Assembly (NCBI GenBank): GCA_963422655.1
Contig: OY730440.1
Coordinates: 744,001-808,000 of the forward strand
DNA length: 64,000 nucleotides
Source of the DNA: CATQHS01 sp963422655
GTDB lineage: Bacteria; Actinomycetota; Acidimicrobiia; Acidimicrobiales; Aldehydirespiratoraceae
Direction: 5' to 3'
The translations under genes were made by a program, and so were the position numbers. A model generated the notes under the pieces. The model had not been told where the DNA came from. It saw only the letters and a program-made list of their open reading frames with translations, and did not search any database. Shown piece after piece: positions 25,547 to 34,230 of this stretch. Every line of letters begins with the position of its first letter. Within the stretch, counting starts at the first letter, position 1.

Positions 25547-26322
25547 ACCTGGTGCAAGGGGCACCAGTACGTCGTTCTCCCTCCGACTTGGTCCCGGCAC
25601 AGCTCCGTCCCGTCCCGAGGGCAGTGACCACCCCGCACCCGAGCCGGCTGGAGATCACCGGTATGAGAACCGCCTCGCCGGGTGAGCACGGCTACAGTCG
25701 ATCGGATGGCCCGATGCAGGCGCTCCAACTCGTCGGGCTCGAGGGACCGGGCGGCACGGACCGGCGCCAGACCGGCTCGCCACAACGACTCGTCCACCAG
25801 CAGATTGCCCAGACCGGCCACCCGGACCTGATCCAGGAGTCGAGCCTTGAGCGGCACCACCGAATCAGCCACGCCTTCGTGGAGCTGGGTCTTGGTCAGA
25901 GTGGCCGCATCGGGTCCCAGCGCGGCCTCGTCAGGATCGAGCTCCACGCCACCGAGCCGGCGAGGATCGCGAACCGCCAGCGCCCCGCCGTCGTCAAACC
26001 GAAGACCGAACCGGTCCCAGCTCGAGTCCTCGCCACCGCTGCTGTAGATCAAGGCCTCGATGGGTGCATTCCCGTCGACAACGATCCGACCGGCCATCCC
26101 GAACCGCAGTCCCAGCCGGGGGCCGTCGGTGTCGAGCACCAGCAATTTACCGATCCGCCGGGCCGCCTCGATCCGGGATCCCACCAACTCGCCGGTAAGG
26201 GTGGCCGCCGTGGCGCCCCGCTTGGCGAACCATTCGTCCGGCGCGTGAACCCCGCTGATGACCCGGCCCACGGTTGCCGCCGCCGCTCGCCGGTACATCT
26301 CGACTTCGATCAACTCGGGCAT
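25543..26322 (-). CDS. Fpg/Nei-family DNA glycosylase with altered zinc finger
   Basis: The 259-residue protein starts MPELIEVE, giving the catalytic N-terminal proline (Pro2) and glutamate (Glu3) of formamidopyrimidine/endonuclease VIII glycosylases, which excise oxidised bases and cut the strand by beta/delta elimination. The lesion-recognition helix-two-turn-helix segment (VAGLGNLLVDESLWRAGL-P) is present. The C-terminal finger departs from the usual four cysteines: ligands in those positions are Cys, Asp, Cys and His (C-P-R-D ... C-P-L-H). It lies 6 bp downstream of the trans-sulfuration gene, an unusual partner. Confidence 0.88.
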   Translation of the reverse strand: MPELIEVEMYRRAAAATVGRVISGVHAPDEWFAKRGATAATLTGELVGSRIEAARRIGKLLVLDTDGPRLGLRFGMAGRIVVDGNAPIEALIYSSGGEDSSWDRFGLRFDDGGALAVRDPRRLGGVELDPDEAALGPDAATLTKTQLHEGVADSVVPLKARLLDQVRVAGLGNLLVDESLWRAGLAPVRAARSLEPDELERLHRAIRSTVAVLTRRGGSHTGDLQPARVRGGHCPRDGTELCRDQVGGRTTYWCPLHQV

Positions 26323-26328
26323 CGCCGG

Positions 26329-27510
26329 TCAGGCCAGATCGAGGGCAGCCACCATGTCGGCGACCACATCGTCGGGATGCTCCAGACCAGCCGAGAAGCG
26401 CACCGTCCCCGGACCGATACCGGCCTCGACCAGCTCGGCGGTCAGCAAGCCGGCGTGGGTAGTGGAGACCGGGTGGGTGACCATGCTCTCCGGACCCCCC
26501 AACGACGCAGCATGCTGGACGATCCGCACTCCCTCCACCAAGGCCCGGCCCGCCTCGAATCCGCCTTTCAGGTCAAAAGCGACCAAGCCTCCGAACAGGT
26601 CCATCTGTCGGCAGGCCAACCCGTGCTGGGGATGGGAGGCCAGCCCCGGATAGTGCACCTCTTCCACCGCGGCATGGTCGGCCAGAGCACCGGCCACGAT
26701 TGTGGCGGTGGCGGTCTGCTGGCGCAGTCGCACGGCTAGGGTTCGCAGTCCTCGGAGACCGTTCAGAGCATCGAAGGGCGAAGCCGTGGCTCCCCCGAGC
26801 ACGGCGAAGCTCCACAGCCATCCCAGTAGCTCCTCGGAACCGGCCACCACGCCGATGGTGGCGTCGTTGTGACCGGAGATGGCCTTGGTAGCCGAATGCA
26901 CGACCAGATCGATGCCGTAGCGGGCCGGTCGCTGGATCAACGGAGTGGCAAAGGTCGAGTCGACTGCGGTAATCGGCCCTTCGATGGACCCGACCTCGGC
27001 CAGATCGACCAGCTCCAGCTTGGGGTTGGCCGGAGTCTCGGCCAGGACCAGCATGGTGCGGCCCGGGACTACCGCCCGCTCGAAGGCACCCGGCGAGGTT
27101 CCGTCCACGAAGGTGACGTCGATGCCGAAGCGGGGGCAGATGGCCCCGAGCAGCAGTCTGGTTCCACCGTAGAGCTGGCGTTGGGCCACTACGTGATCGC
27201 CGGTCGAGCACAGCCCCAGCACGACCGCGCTGAGCGCGCCCATGCCCGATGCCAGGGCCCGAGCCCCTTCGGTGCCCTCCAAGTCGGCTATCGCTGTTTC
27301 GAAGGCCCGGACTGTAGGGTTGCCGTAGCGGGTGTAGAAGCGGCTGGAGTGGATGTCGGAAGCCAGCTCGTGGGCCTCTTGCACGGTGTCGGCCGTGAAG
27401 GTACTGGTGGCCCACAGGATGGGCGCCAGCGCGCTCTGGTTGTCGTCTCGGCCCGAGCGGATGGCTCGAGTCTCTCGGTGAAGCCCTTCAGACACGGGGT
27501 TCTCGGCCAT
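26329..27510 (-). CDS. Trans-sulfuration PLP enzyme (cystathionine gamma-synthase / O-acetylhomoserine sulfhydrylase type)
   Basis: The 393-residue protein belongs to the Cys/Met metabolism PLP family. It has YTRYGNPTVRAFE, the GMGALSAVVL helix cap, the AETPANP motif that contacts the cofactor, and the Schiff-base lysine in HSATKAISGHNDA (Lys209). Such enzymes replace the acyl group of activated homoserine with cysteine or sulfide to give cystathionine or homocysteine. The start overlaps the metX stop by one base, so it uses the MetX product O-acetylhomoserine; MetB and MetZ activities cannot be told apart by eye. It should be controlled by the SAM riboswitch upstream of metX. Confidence 0.9.
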   Translation of the reverse strand: MAENPVSEGLHRETRAIRSGRDDNQSALAPILWATSTFTADTVQEAHELASDIHSSRFYTRYGNPTVRAFETAIADLEGTEGARALASGMGALSAVVLGLCSTGDHVVAQRQLYGGTRLLLGAICPRFGIDVTFVDGTSPGAFERAVVPGRTMLVLAETPANPKLELVDLAEVGSIEGPITAVDSTFATPLIQRPARYGIDLVVHSATKAISGHNDATIGVVAGSEELLGWLWSFAVLGGATASPFDALNGLRGLRTLAVRLRQQTATATIVAGALADHAAVEEVHYPGLASHPQHGLACRQMDLFGGLVAFDLKGGFEAGRALVEGVRIVQHAASLGGPESMVTHPVSTTHAGLLTAELVEAGIGPGTVRFSAGLEHPDDVVADMVAALDLA

Positions 27511-28721
27511 CAGCCTTTTTCGACCTCTTCGAGCAGCTCTGTGATGGGGCCGTCCAGCAGCTCACTCTCGAGCAGAAAGCCGTCGTGACCCTGAGGGCTC
27601 TCGATGACGACATGGCGGCAGTCGCCCCCAGCCGTGGTGATGTGACGGTGAAGCTGACGCTGCTGGTAGGGCGGGTAGAGCTGATCACTGGTTATCGAGG
27701 CGGTGAGCACGGGCCCGGCGATGCGGCCCAGAGCTGCCTTCACGCCACCGCGGCCCCGGCCCAGATCGTGCAGGTCCATGGCTCGATTCAAGACCAAATA
27801 GGAGTTGGCATCGAAGCGGCGGGCCAGTTTCTGGCCGTGATGGTCGAGGTAGGACTCCATCTGGAAACGGCCCCAGAGATCGAGCTCGTGCTCGGGATCG
27901 AACAGGTCCCGGCCGAAGCGTTGATCGAAGACCTCACCGGTGCGATAGGTGACCTGAGCCAGTTGGCGGGCAATGGCCAAGCCCATCGAGGGTCCGGTGG
28001 CCTCGTCGTAGTAGTCGCCTCCGTTCCAGTGGGCATCGTTAGCCACGATGAGCCGGCCGATGGCGCTCCAAGCGATCTGGAGCGGGCTGGCCGCGGCAGC
28101 CGAGGCCAGGGGCAGGATCGACCGGACCCGCTTCGGGTACATGACCGCCCACTCCAGTGCCTGCATCCCCCCCATCGAGCCTCCGATCACGGCAAGCCAA
28201 CGGCCGATCCCGAGGTGATCGGCCAGAAGGGCTTGGACTCTCACCATGTCGCGAATCGTCACTGCCGGGAACCGAGCCGCGTAACGCTTTGTGGTGGAGG
28301 GATCGAAATCCACGGGCCCGGTGGTGCCCTGGCAGCCGCCCAGGACATTGCTGCACACCACGTGATAACGATCGGTATCCAGGGTCCGGCCCGGCCCGAT
28401 CAGATCGCTCCACCATCCCCCGGTGGGATGCAAGGAGTCGCTCGACCCGGCTGCATGGGAGTCACCGGTGAGAGCGTGACAAACCAGGATGGCATTGGAC
28501 GCCGCCGAGTCCAGCTCCCCCCAGGTCTCGTAGGCGACCCTGACCTCGACCAGCCCGGCCCCGCTTTCCAGCGCGAAGGGCCGACCATCGGTCACGGTGA
28601 CGAAACGGCGGTCGCCGACGGGATCGCCGGGCTGCCATGCCCCGGTCACCGGCAGCCCCGAAGGGAACCGCTCGGTCGGCGCCGGTGGGAGAGATTCGTC
28701 GGATAGGTGGGCTGCGGTCAC
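27510..28721 (-). CDS. metX: Homoserine O-acetyltransferase
   Basis: From a GTG at 28721 the protein has 403 residues, near the usual 370-400. It is an alpha/beta hydrolase that transfers acetyl from acetyl-CoA to homoserine, the committed step to methionine. The nucleophile elbow is GGSMGGMQALEW; the LVCHALTGDSHAAG oxyanion segment, the Asp in SDQLYPP and the His in SPQGHDGFLLE complete the active site. The frame runs upstream to 28904, but that part would run through the riboswitch and is not family-like. The following trans-sulfuration gene overlaps by a single base. Confidence 0.93.
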   Translation of the reverse strand: MTAAHLSDESLPPAPTERFPSGLPVTGAWQPGDPVGDRRFVTVTDGRPFALESGAGLVEVRVAYETWGELDSAASNAILVCHALTGDSHAAGSSDSLHPTGGWWSDLIGPGRTLDTDRYHVVCSNVLGGCQGTTGPVDFDPSTTKRYAARFPAVTIRDMVRVQALLADHLGIGRWLAVIGGSMGGMQALEWAVMYPKRVRSILPLASAAAASPLQIAWSAIGRLIVANDAHWNGGDYYDEATGPSMGLAIARQLAQVTYRTGEVFDQRFGRDLFDPEHELDLWGRFQMESYLDHHGQKLARRFDANSYLVLNRAMDLHDLGRGRGGVKAALGRIAGPVLTASITSDQLYPPYQQRQLHRHITTAGGDCRHVVIESPQGHDGFLLESELLDGPITELLEEVEKG

Positions 28722-28804
28722 TGCGTTCCTCGCAAGAACGTGGTACTTGCAGAAGGGAAGGAAACCGGCTGTAGATGCCCAGCGGCGGCGGGGGTCCCGC
28801 CGGA

Positions 28805-28920
28805 CACTTCGTTGCGTCCTCGACGCCACATCCCCGCCCGAAGACGAGAAGGCACCTTGGGTGTCCGTCCCAGGTTGCCGGGCCCGGTCTGGGATCCGGG
28901 CCACTCATGATGATGGGATT
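28805..28920 (-). ncRNA. S-adenosylmethionine riboswitch (S-box superfamily, SAM-IV-like)
   Basis: Read on the minus strand from about 28918, the leader of metX has ATCATGAGTGG, a perfect seven-pair hairpin (GGCCCGG...CCGGGCC), then CCGGCAACC, a second hairpin (about 28850-28873) and AAGGTGCC. These blocks, in this order, form the SAM-binding core shared by SAM-I and SAM-IV riboswitches; the simple first hairpin lacking a kink-turn fits SAM-IV, the actinobacterial type. It lies about 85 bases before the metX GTG. High SAM should lower expression of metX and the downstream genes. The 3' boundary and closing stem are approximate. Confidence 0.78.
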
Positions 28921-28927
28921 AGTCGTT

Positions 28928-28965
28928 CCTTTGTCGGGGCTTCGGGCCTTTGTCGGGGCTTCGGG
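28928..28965 (-). repeat. 19 bp perfect tandem duplication upstream of the SAM riboswitch
   Basis: CCTTTGTCGGGGCTTCGGG occurs twice head to tail (28928-28946 and 28947-28965), just upstream of the riboswitch core, in the position expected for the metX promoter. It may alter the promoter or provide duplicate regulator sites; it may also be a neutral slippage product. Confidence 0.85.
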
Positions 28966-29041
28966 TCTCTCGCGAGTCTAGACGAACGAGTCGGTCAAAG
29001 TATCAGGGAAGGTCGACCGTCGGGTCGACGACCCAGCAAAA

Positions 29042-30220
29042 TCAGCTCCCCGGGTCCCATCCGGACAGGTCGGCCAGTCGCTGGTCGTTGGAGAGCATCT
29101 CCACGATCTGATCCTCCAGGCCCAGACGCTTCTGGATGCGTTTCACCTCCAGCTCCTGGTCCCACAGCGACAGCGTCACCACCACCCCGGACTCCCCGGC
29201 TCGGGCCGTGCGCCCGGCCCGGTGCAGGTAGGTCTTGTGATCCGAGGGCGGGTCGTACTGGACGACCACATCCACATCGTCGACGTGGATACCGCGAGCA
29301 GCCACATCAGTGGCCACCAGCACGGGTAGCTTCCCGACCGAGAAGTCCCGTAGAGACCTCTCCCGGGCCACCTGAGGCAAGTCTCCGTGGATGGGTGCAG
29401 CCCTCACCCCCTGACGGACCAAGTCGCGGGCCAGCCGATCGGCGGCCATCTTGGTGCGAGTGAACAACAGCGTGCGCCGGGCCGAGCCGGCAATGACGGC
29501 GGCCACATTCACCTTGTCGAGCTTGTGAACCCCGATGAAGCGGTGGGTCATCTCTTCGACGGTGATCCTGTGAGGAGTGACGTCGTGCATGGCCGGCTCG
29601 TGCTGGTAGCGCCGAACCAGGGAATTGACCACACCATCGAGGGTGGCCGAGAACAGCAGCGTCTGATGGTCGGTCTCGATCCGGCGCAGTATCCACTCGA
29701 CCTGAGGCAAGAAGCCCATGTCGGCCATGCGGTCGGCCTCGTCGACAACCACATGGGCGACCGCGGCGACCGAGACGTCCTCGCGTTCGATGAGATCTAT
29801 CATCCGGCCCGGCGTAGCCACGACCAAGTCGGCTCCCCGGCCGAGCCGACCGATCTGCTTGCCGATGGGAGCCCCGCCGTACACGGCTATTACCTTTCTA
29901 CCTACGGCCCGCGCCACCGGAGCCAGCTCCACCTGGATCTGGTTGGCAAGTTCCCTGGTGGGGGCCAGCACCAGCCCCGTCGGCCGCTTGGGGGTCGCGG
30001 CCGCCATGAGTTGCAGCACAGGCAGGCCGAAGGCAAGAGTCTTGCCCGAGCCGGTCTTGGCTTTGCCGCACACGTCCCGGCCGGCCAGGACATCAGGGAT
30101 GGCCAGCGACTGGATCGGGAACGGGGCCGTGATGCCCCGACCCCGCAGGAACGCCACGATCTCGTCCCGCAAGCCGAGATCGTCAAAGCCGGCGGTCCCG
30201 GCGATCAGGGTGTCGGTCAC
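29042..30220 (-). CDS. DEAD-box ATP-dependent RNA helicase
   Basis: The 392-residue protein contains the full set of helicase motifs: Q motif at about 30 (TAPFPIQS), Walker A AKTGSGKT, PTRELA, TPGR, DEAD (VVDEADRM), SAT, and in domain 2 the ATDVAARGIH and HRAGRTARA motifs. It unwinds or remodels RNA, for example during ribosome assembly or mRNA turnover. It is a minimal-core enzyme: only about 35 residues follow the HRAGR motif, without the long basic tail of RhlE/DeaD. It is transcribed divergently from the adenosine deaminase gene, 55 bp apart, and upstream of the riboswitch-controlled metX operon. Confidence 0.93.
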   Translation of the reverse strand: MTDTLIAGTAGFDDLGLRDEIVAFLRGRGITAPFPIQSLAIPDVLAGRDVCGKAKTGSGKTLAFGLPVLQLMAAATPKRPTGLVLAPTRELANQIQVELAPVARAVGRKVIAVYGGAPIGKQIGRLGRGADLVVATPGRMIDLIEREDVSVAAVAHVVVDEADRMADMGFLPQVEWILRRIETDHQTLLFSATLDGVVNSLVRRYQHEPAMHDVTPHRITVEEMTHRFIGVHKLDKVNVAAVIAGSARRTLLFTRTKMAADRLARDLVRQGVRAAPIHGDLPQVARERSLRDFSVGKLPVLVATDVAARGIHVDDVDVVVQYDPPSDHKTYLHRAGRTARAGESGVVVTLSLWDQELEVKRIQKRLGLEDQIVEMLSNDQRLADLSGWDPGS

Positions 30221-30275
30221 TTGGTTTTGGCCATTCGAATGGTCAGCCTACCTCCGCAATGTCCTAGTCTGAGGT

Positions 30276-31394
30276 ATGTCATCGCCGCCGAGCGGTCCTG
30301 GCACCGCACCACCCACACCCGAGCAGATCCGCACCGCCCCGAAGGTCCTGCTGCACGATCACCTCGACGGCGGTCTGCGCCCGGAGACCATCATCGATCT
30401 GGCCGAGCGGACCGGCTACCAAGGCCTGCCCAGCACCGACCCGGACCGGCTCACAGCCTGGATGCGGCGGGGCGCCGACCGCAAGAACCTCGAGCTCTAC
30501 TTGGAGACGTTCGCTCACACGATCGGTGTCATGCAGACCGCCGACGCCATCTGCCGGGTGAGCCGCGAGTGCGCCGAGGATCTGGCTGCCGACGGCGTCG
30601 TCTACGCCGAGGTCCGGTTCGGTCCCGAGTTGCATTGCCAGGCCGGTTTGAGCATCGACGGCGTCATCGAAGCCGTGCTCGACGGTTTCGAACAGGGGAC
30701 GCGGGGTACGGGACTGACCGCTCGCCTCATCTGTTCGGCCCTGCGCCATCTCGATCAGTCCCTGGAGGTGGCTCGAGCTGCGGTCCGCTGGCGTGATCAG
30801 GGCGTGGTGGCTTTCGACATCGCCGGCCCCGAACACGGCTATCCGCCCGACGATCACCTCCCCGCCTTCCAATACTGCCAGCGCCAGAACTTTCATATCA
30901 CTATCCACGCCGGCGAGGCCTACGGTCCTCGATCGATCTGGAAGGCCATCCAGTTCTGCGGGGCCGAACGCCTCGGCCACGGAATCCGAGTCATGGACGA
31001 CATCTCCATGAACGCCGACGGTGGTCACACCCTGGGCCGTCTGGCCCATTACCTGCGAGACCGGCGTATACCGTTGGAGGTGTGCCCCACCTCCAACGTC
31101 AACATCGGCGTTGTGGATACCATCACCGACCACCCCATCGACCACCTCATCGAGCTCCGGTTCCGGGTTACCGTCAACACCGACAACCGGTTGATGTCAG
31201 GCGTGTCGATGTCGTCGGAACTGGCTGCGCTGGCTGACGCATTCGGTTACGACTGGAGTCGGCTCCGGTGGCTCACCGTCAACGCCATGAAGTCGAGCTT
31301 CCTGCCCTTCCGGGAAAGGCTAGAGATCATCGAGCAGGTCATCAAGCCCGGTTATGCCCCCTTGGAGGCAGCCCAGCTCGCGCCATCCTGCTGA
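30276..31394 (+). CDS. Adenosine deaminase
   Basis: A 372-residue TIM-barrel hydrolase that converts (deoxy)adenosine to (deoxy)inosine in purine salvage. The Zn ligands His27 and His29 lie in LLHDHLDGGLR; HAGEAYGP supplies the third His and the catalytic Glu, RLGHGIR the fourth active-site His, and NTDNRLMSG the Asp ligand. EVCPTSNVNIG is another family mark. The order fits the standard adenosine deaminase rather than the adenine deaminase subgroup. It is followed after 92 bp by upp, consistent with a nucleobase/nucleoside salvage neighbourhood. Confidence 0.92.
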   Translation: MSSPPSGPGTAPPTPEQIRTAPKVLLHDHLDGGLRPETIIDLAERTGYQGLPSTDPDRLTAWMRRGADRKNLELYLETFAHTIGVMQTADAICRVSRECAEDLAADGVVYAEVRFGPELHCQAGLSIDGVIEAVLDGFEQGTRGTGLTARLICSALRHLDQSLEVARAAVRWRDQGVVAFDIAGPEHGYPPDDHLPAFQYCQRQNFHITIHAGEAYGPRSIWKAIQFCGAERLGHGIRVMDDISMNADGGHTLGRLAHYLRDRRIPLEVCPTSNVNIGVVDTITDHPIDHLIELRFRVTVNTDNRLMSGVSMSSELAALADAFGYDWSRLRWLTVNAMKSSFLPFRERLEIIEQVIKPGYAPLEAAQLAPSC

Positions 31395-31486
31395 ACGGAT
31401 CGCCCGGATACAGCCCGGTCCGCCACTCACTTCCCGAGCAATGTCGTTGGCATCTCGGCCGAGCCCAGCCGTGGCATGCTCGGGCC

Positions 31487-32113
31487 ATGCATATTCACGT
31501 TCTCGATCACGCCTTGGTGGCGGAACGGTTGACCCGCCTGCGTTCGGTCGGGACCGGACCGCCGGAGTTCCGACGAGTCCTTCGTCAACTGAGCCGGATG
31601 CTCCTCTACGAAGCCACCCGGAATCTACGGACCGACCCGACCTCCGTGGCCACGCCGATGGGTCCAGCCCCCGGTACGGTGCTCAGCGCCGTCCCCGTGC
31701 TGGTCCCGGTGCTTCGGGCCGGTCTGGGCATGCTCGACGCCGCGCTCGACCTACTCGACGGGGCTCCGGCCGCTTTCGTGGGACTTCAGCGGGACGAGCA
31801 GACCCTGCAACCCCGCTATTACCTGGATACCATCGGCGCCGACCTCGGTGGCCAAGACGCCCTTGTACTCGACCCGATGCTGGCCACCGGGGGATCGTGC
31901 GTGCACACCTGCGAGCTGTTGCGGGATCGGGGCGTGGGCCACATCACCGTGCTGTGCGTTCTGGCCGCCCCCGAAGGCGTCGAAACGCTACAACGCTCCG
32001 GGGCAGCCCATGCGCTTTACGTGGCCACCGTCGACACAGGCCTCGATGATCGAGGATTCATCCTGCCCGGGTTGGGCGACGCCGGTGACCGCCAGTACGG
32101 AGAGGTCGTATGA
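31487..32113 (+). CDS. upp: Uracil phosphoribosyltransferase
   Basis: From the ATG at 31487 the protein has 208 residues, the family's usual size. It makes UMP from uracil and PRPP. The PRPP-binding loop is LVLDPMLATGGS, the N-terminal RLTRLRSVGT-PPEFR-VL---SRML-YEATR helix matches Upp, and the C-terminal PGLGDAGDRQYG motif contacts uracil. The frame is open further upstream, inside the adenosine deaminase gene, but the Upp family starts where chosen. The stop overlaps the next gene's ATG by 4 bp (ATGA). Confidence 0.95.
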   Translation: MHIHVLDHALVAERLTRLRSVGTGPPEFRRVLRQLSRMLLYEATRNLRTDPTSVATPMGPAPGTVLSAVPVLVPVLRAGLGMLDAALDLLDGAPAAFVGLQRDEQTLQPRYYLDTIGADLGGQDALVLDPMLATGGSCVHTCELLRDRGVGHITVLCVLAAPEGVETLQRSGAAHALYVATVDTGLDDRGFILPGLGDAGDRQYGEVV

Positions 32114-33081
32114 CTCAAAAGAACCCCACGACCGACTCGCCGACGAGACCGAGCGCGCCGGTGAGGCGGGGGATCGCGGTGGAGCCGGCCACCAGGCCGG
32201 CCATGCACGCCGCCCTCAGCGAGACCGTGACCGCGGCCGGCGGCGAGCTGGTTCCCGCCGCTGAGGCCGAAGCGTTGGTATGGGCCGATCCCTACGCGGC
32301 CCACAGCTACCCGGACACAATCGCCCGGGCACCGCACGTGAAATGGATCCAACTCCCCTACGCCGGAATCGAGCCCTTCGCCCACCACCTCGATCGCGAC
32401 CACGTCTGGACGTGCGGCAAAGGGGTGTACGCCGATCCCGTGGCCGAGTATGCCATGGCCGCCCTGCTCACCGTCTTCAGGGGGTTCCACGTGTTCGCAC
32501 GAGCCGGCTCGTGGCCAGCTCCGACCGGGCGCAACCTGTTCGGGGCCGATATCACCGTGCTGGGGGCCGGGGGTATCACCCGATCACTGGTCCGTCTTCT
32601 GGAACCCTGGGGATGCCGTATCACCGTGGTACGGCGCTCACCCGAGCCATTCGAGGGTGCGTATCGCACCCTGACCACCGCCGATCGGCACGCCGCCGTC
32701 ACTGGCGCCGACGCGGTGGTGGTGGCTCTGGCCCTCACCGCCCGAACCCGTCGCATCGTCGATGCCGACTTGTTCGAGGCCATGCCCGCCACCGCCTGGG
32801 TCGTGAACGTGGCCCGGGGCGGCCACATCGATCATGGTGCTCTGGCTCGGGCTCTGCGGTCGGGGGTGATTGCCGGAGCGGTGCTGGACGTGACCGACCC
32901 CGAACCGCTCCCGGACCGCTCGGAGCTGTGGTCGCTGCCCAACTGCATCATCTCACCCCACGTGGGTAACACCCCTGAGATGGGATTACCGCTGATAGCC
33001 GGGCGGGTTCACGAGAACGTGGTCCGCTGGCTGGCCGGCCAAGAGCTGATCGGGCTGGTCGACGTGGACCTCGGCTACTGA
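32110..33081 (+). CDS. D-isomer specific 2-hydroxyacid dehydrogenase
   Basis: The 323-residue protein has the NAD(P)-binding fold of the family: ITVLGAGGITRSLVRLLEPWG at about 142-162, the VNVARGGHIDHGAL motif with its conserved Arg, DVTDPEPLPD and the C-terminal ISPHVGNTPEM with the catalytic His. It reduces a 2-keto acid or oxidises a D-2-hydroxyacid. Translational coupling to upp is odd for metabolism but common in compact operons. The first 20 residues are a hydrophilic extension. It converges with another member of the same superfamily at 33186. Substrate unknown. Confidence 0.86.
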   Translation: MTQKNPTTDSPTRPSAPVRRGIAVEPATRPAMHAALSETVTAAGGELVPAAEAEALVWADPYAAHSYPDTIARAPHVKWIQLPYAGIEPFAHHLDRDHVWTCGKGVYADPVAEYAMAALLTVFRGFHVFARAGSWPAPTGRNLFGADITVLGAGGITRSLVRLLEPWGCRITVVRRSPEPFEGAYRTLTTADRHAAVTGADAVVVALALTARTRRIVDADLFEAMPATAWVVNVARGGHIDHGALARALRSGVIAGAVLDVTDPEPLPDRSELWSLPNCIISPHVGNTPEMGLPLIAGRVHENVVRWLAGQELIGLVDVDLGY

Positions 33082-33185
33082 CCGGCTACGGGTTGCAGCC
33101 CAGCAGCGACCGGGTAGGGATCGAATCGCCGGACGCCGATCAGCGGCAACAGGCTCGGATTGAAGCGATGCCTTGCGACGTCTGC

Positions 33186-34130
33186 TCACGCCACCACCAT
33201 CCGGCGATCGACAGCGGGATCAAGCGCGCCGGAGTGGAGGAGATGTTCGGGGGTTCCGCCCCGCAGCCAGCACAGGGCTTGGTCGAGGGCTTGGCCGACA
33301 AGACGGACCCGGCCCGCCACCGTGGCCGAGGCCACGTGGGGGGTGACGATCACGTCGTCGCGGTCCAGCAACGGGTGGCCAGGCGGTAGCGGCTCGGGAT
33401 CAGTGACGTCCAGACCCGCTCCCGCCACCGTACCGGCATCGAGCCCGCTCAGCAGGGCAGCATGGTCGACGAGCGAGCCTCGGGCACAGTTGACGATGAT
33501 CACCCCCGGACGCATCCGGGCCAGGGTGGCGGCGTCGATAATGCGGAAGGTCTCGGCGGTGGCCGGCGCGTGCAGAGAGATCACGTCGCTGGTCGACCAC
33601 AGCGTGTCGAGATCGACCAGCGACCCGAACTCGACGGTGTCCAGGTAGGGATCGTGGGCAATGACCCGCATGCCCATGGCCCGGGCGTAGCGGCCCAGCC
33701 GGCGCCCGATACGGCCGGCGCCCAGCAGACCGAGGGTGCATCCATCGAGCTCGAGGCTGCGGTGGCCGGTCAGGTAGTCGTCCCGACCTTCGGCCAGCCT
33801 CTTCGATGAGGACTTCAGCTTCTTGGCCACGGCCAGCACCAAGGCCAGTGCATGCTCGGCAGTGGAAGTGGTGGGGGCATCAGGGGTGTTGCAGGCCGCT
33901 ACCCCCCGAGCGGCGCAGGCCGCGGGGTCGAGGTTGTCGTAGCCGATGCCGGCGCGGGCCACCACCTTCAGATCCCGGTAGCGGTCACAGGCCTCGGTGC
34001 CCCAGGACATGGTCGAACCCACCACCACCCCGTCGGCTTTCTCAGGACCGTCCACGAACTCGACGTCGTCATCTGCCACTACTTCGAGGGGAGGGGGGCT
34101 GTCGATCCAGATCCGCACGGGCTCACTCAT
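33186..34130 (-). CDS. D-isomer specific 2-hydroxyacid dehydrogenase (phosphoglycerate-dehydrogenase-like)
   Basis: The 314-residue protein begins MSEPVRIWID and includes VVARAGIGYDNLDPAACAARGVAACNTPDAP (substrate-binding), the NAD-binding LGLLGAGRIGRRLGRYARAMGM, VNCARGSLVDHAAL with the active-site Arg, DVTDPEPLPPGHPL and VTPHVAS with the catalytic His. It resembles the catalytic part of SerA and the CtBP-like group but lacks the C-terminal ACT domain of serine-biosynthetic phosphoglycerate dehydrogenases. A start three codons upstream (34139) is possible. Converges with the dehydrogenase at 32110-33081; 104 bp between them hold no clear terminator. Confidence 0.86.
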   Translation of the reverse strand: MSEPVRIWIDSPPPLEVVADDDVEFVDGPEKADGVVVGSTMSWGTEACDRYRDLKVVARAGIGYDNLDPAACAARGVAACNTPDAPTTSTAEHALALVLAVAKKLKSSSKRLAEGRDDYLTGHRSLELDGCTLGLLGAGRIGRRLGRYARAMGMRVIAHDPYLDTVEFGSLVDLDTLWSTSDVISLHAPATAETFRIIDAATLARMRPGVIIVNCARGSLVDHAALLSGLDAGTVAGAGLDVTDPEPLPPGHPLLDRDDVIVTPHVASATVAGRVRLVGQALDQALCWLRGGTPEHLLHSGALDPAVDRRMVVA

Positions 34131-34230
34131 GACCACCACAGATTATGCCTCATCGCCGATTTACCACCGGCCCTCCCACCACCCCCTGCGCTCACCGAGC
34201 AGCGCTGGCCCAAGTAGCGTTTGGCCCAAC

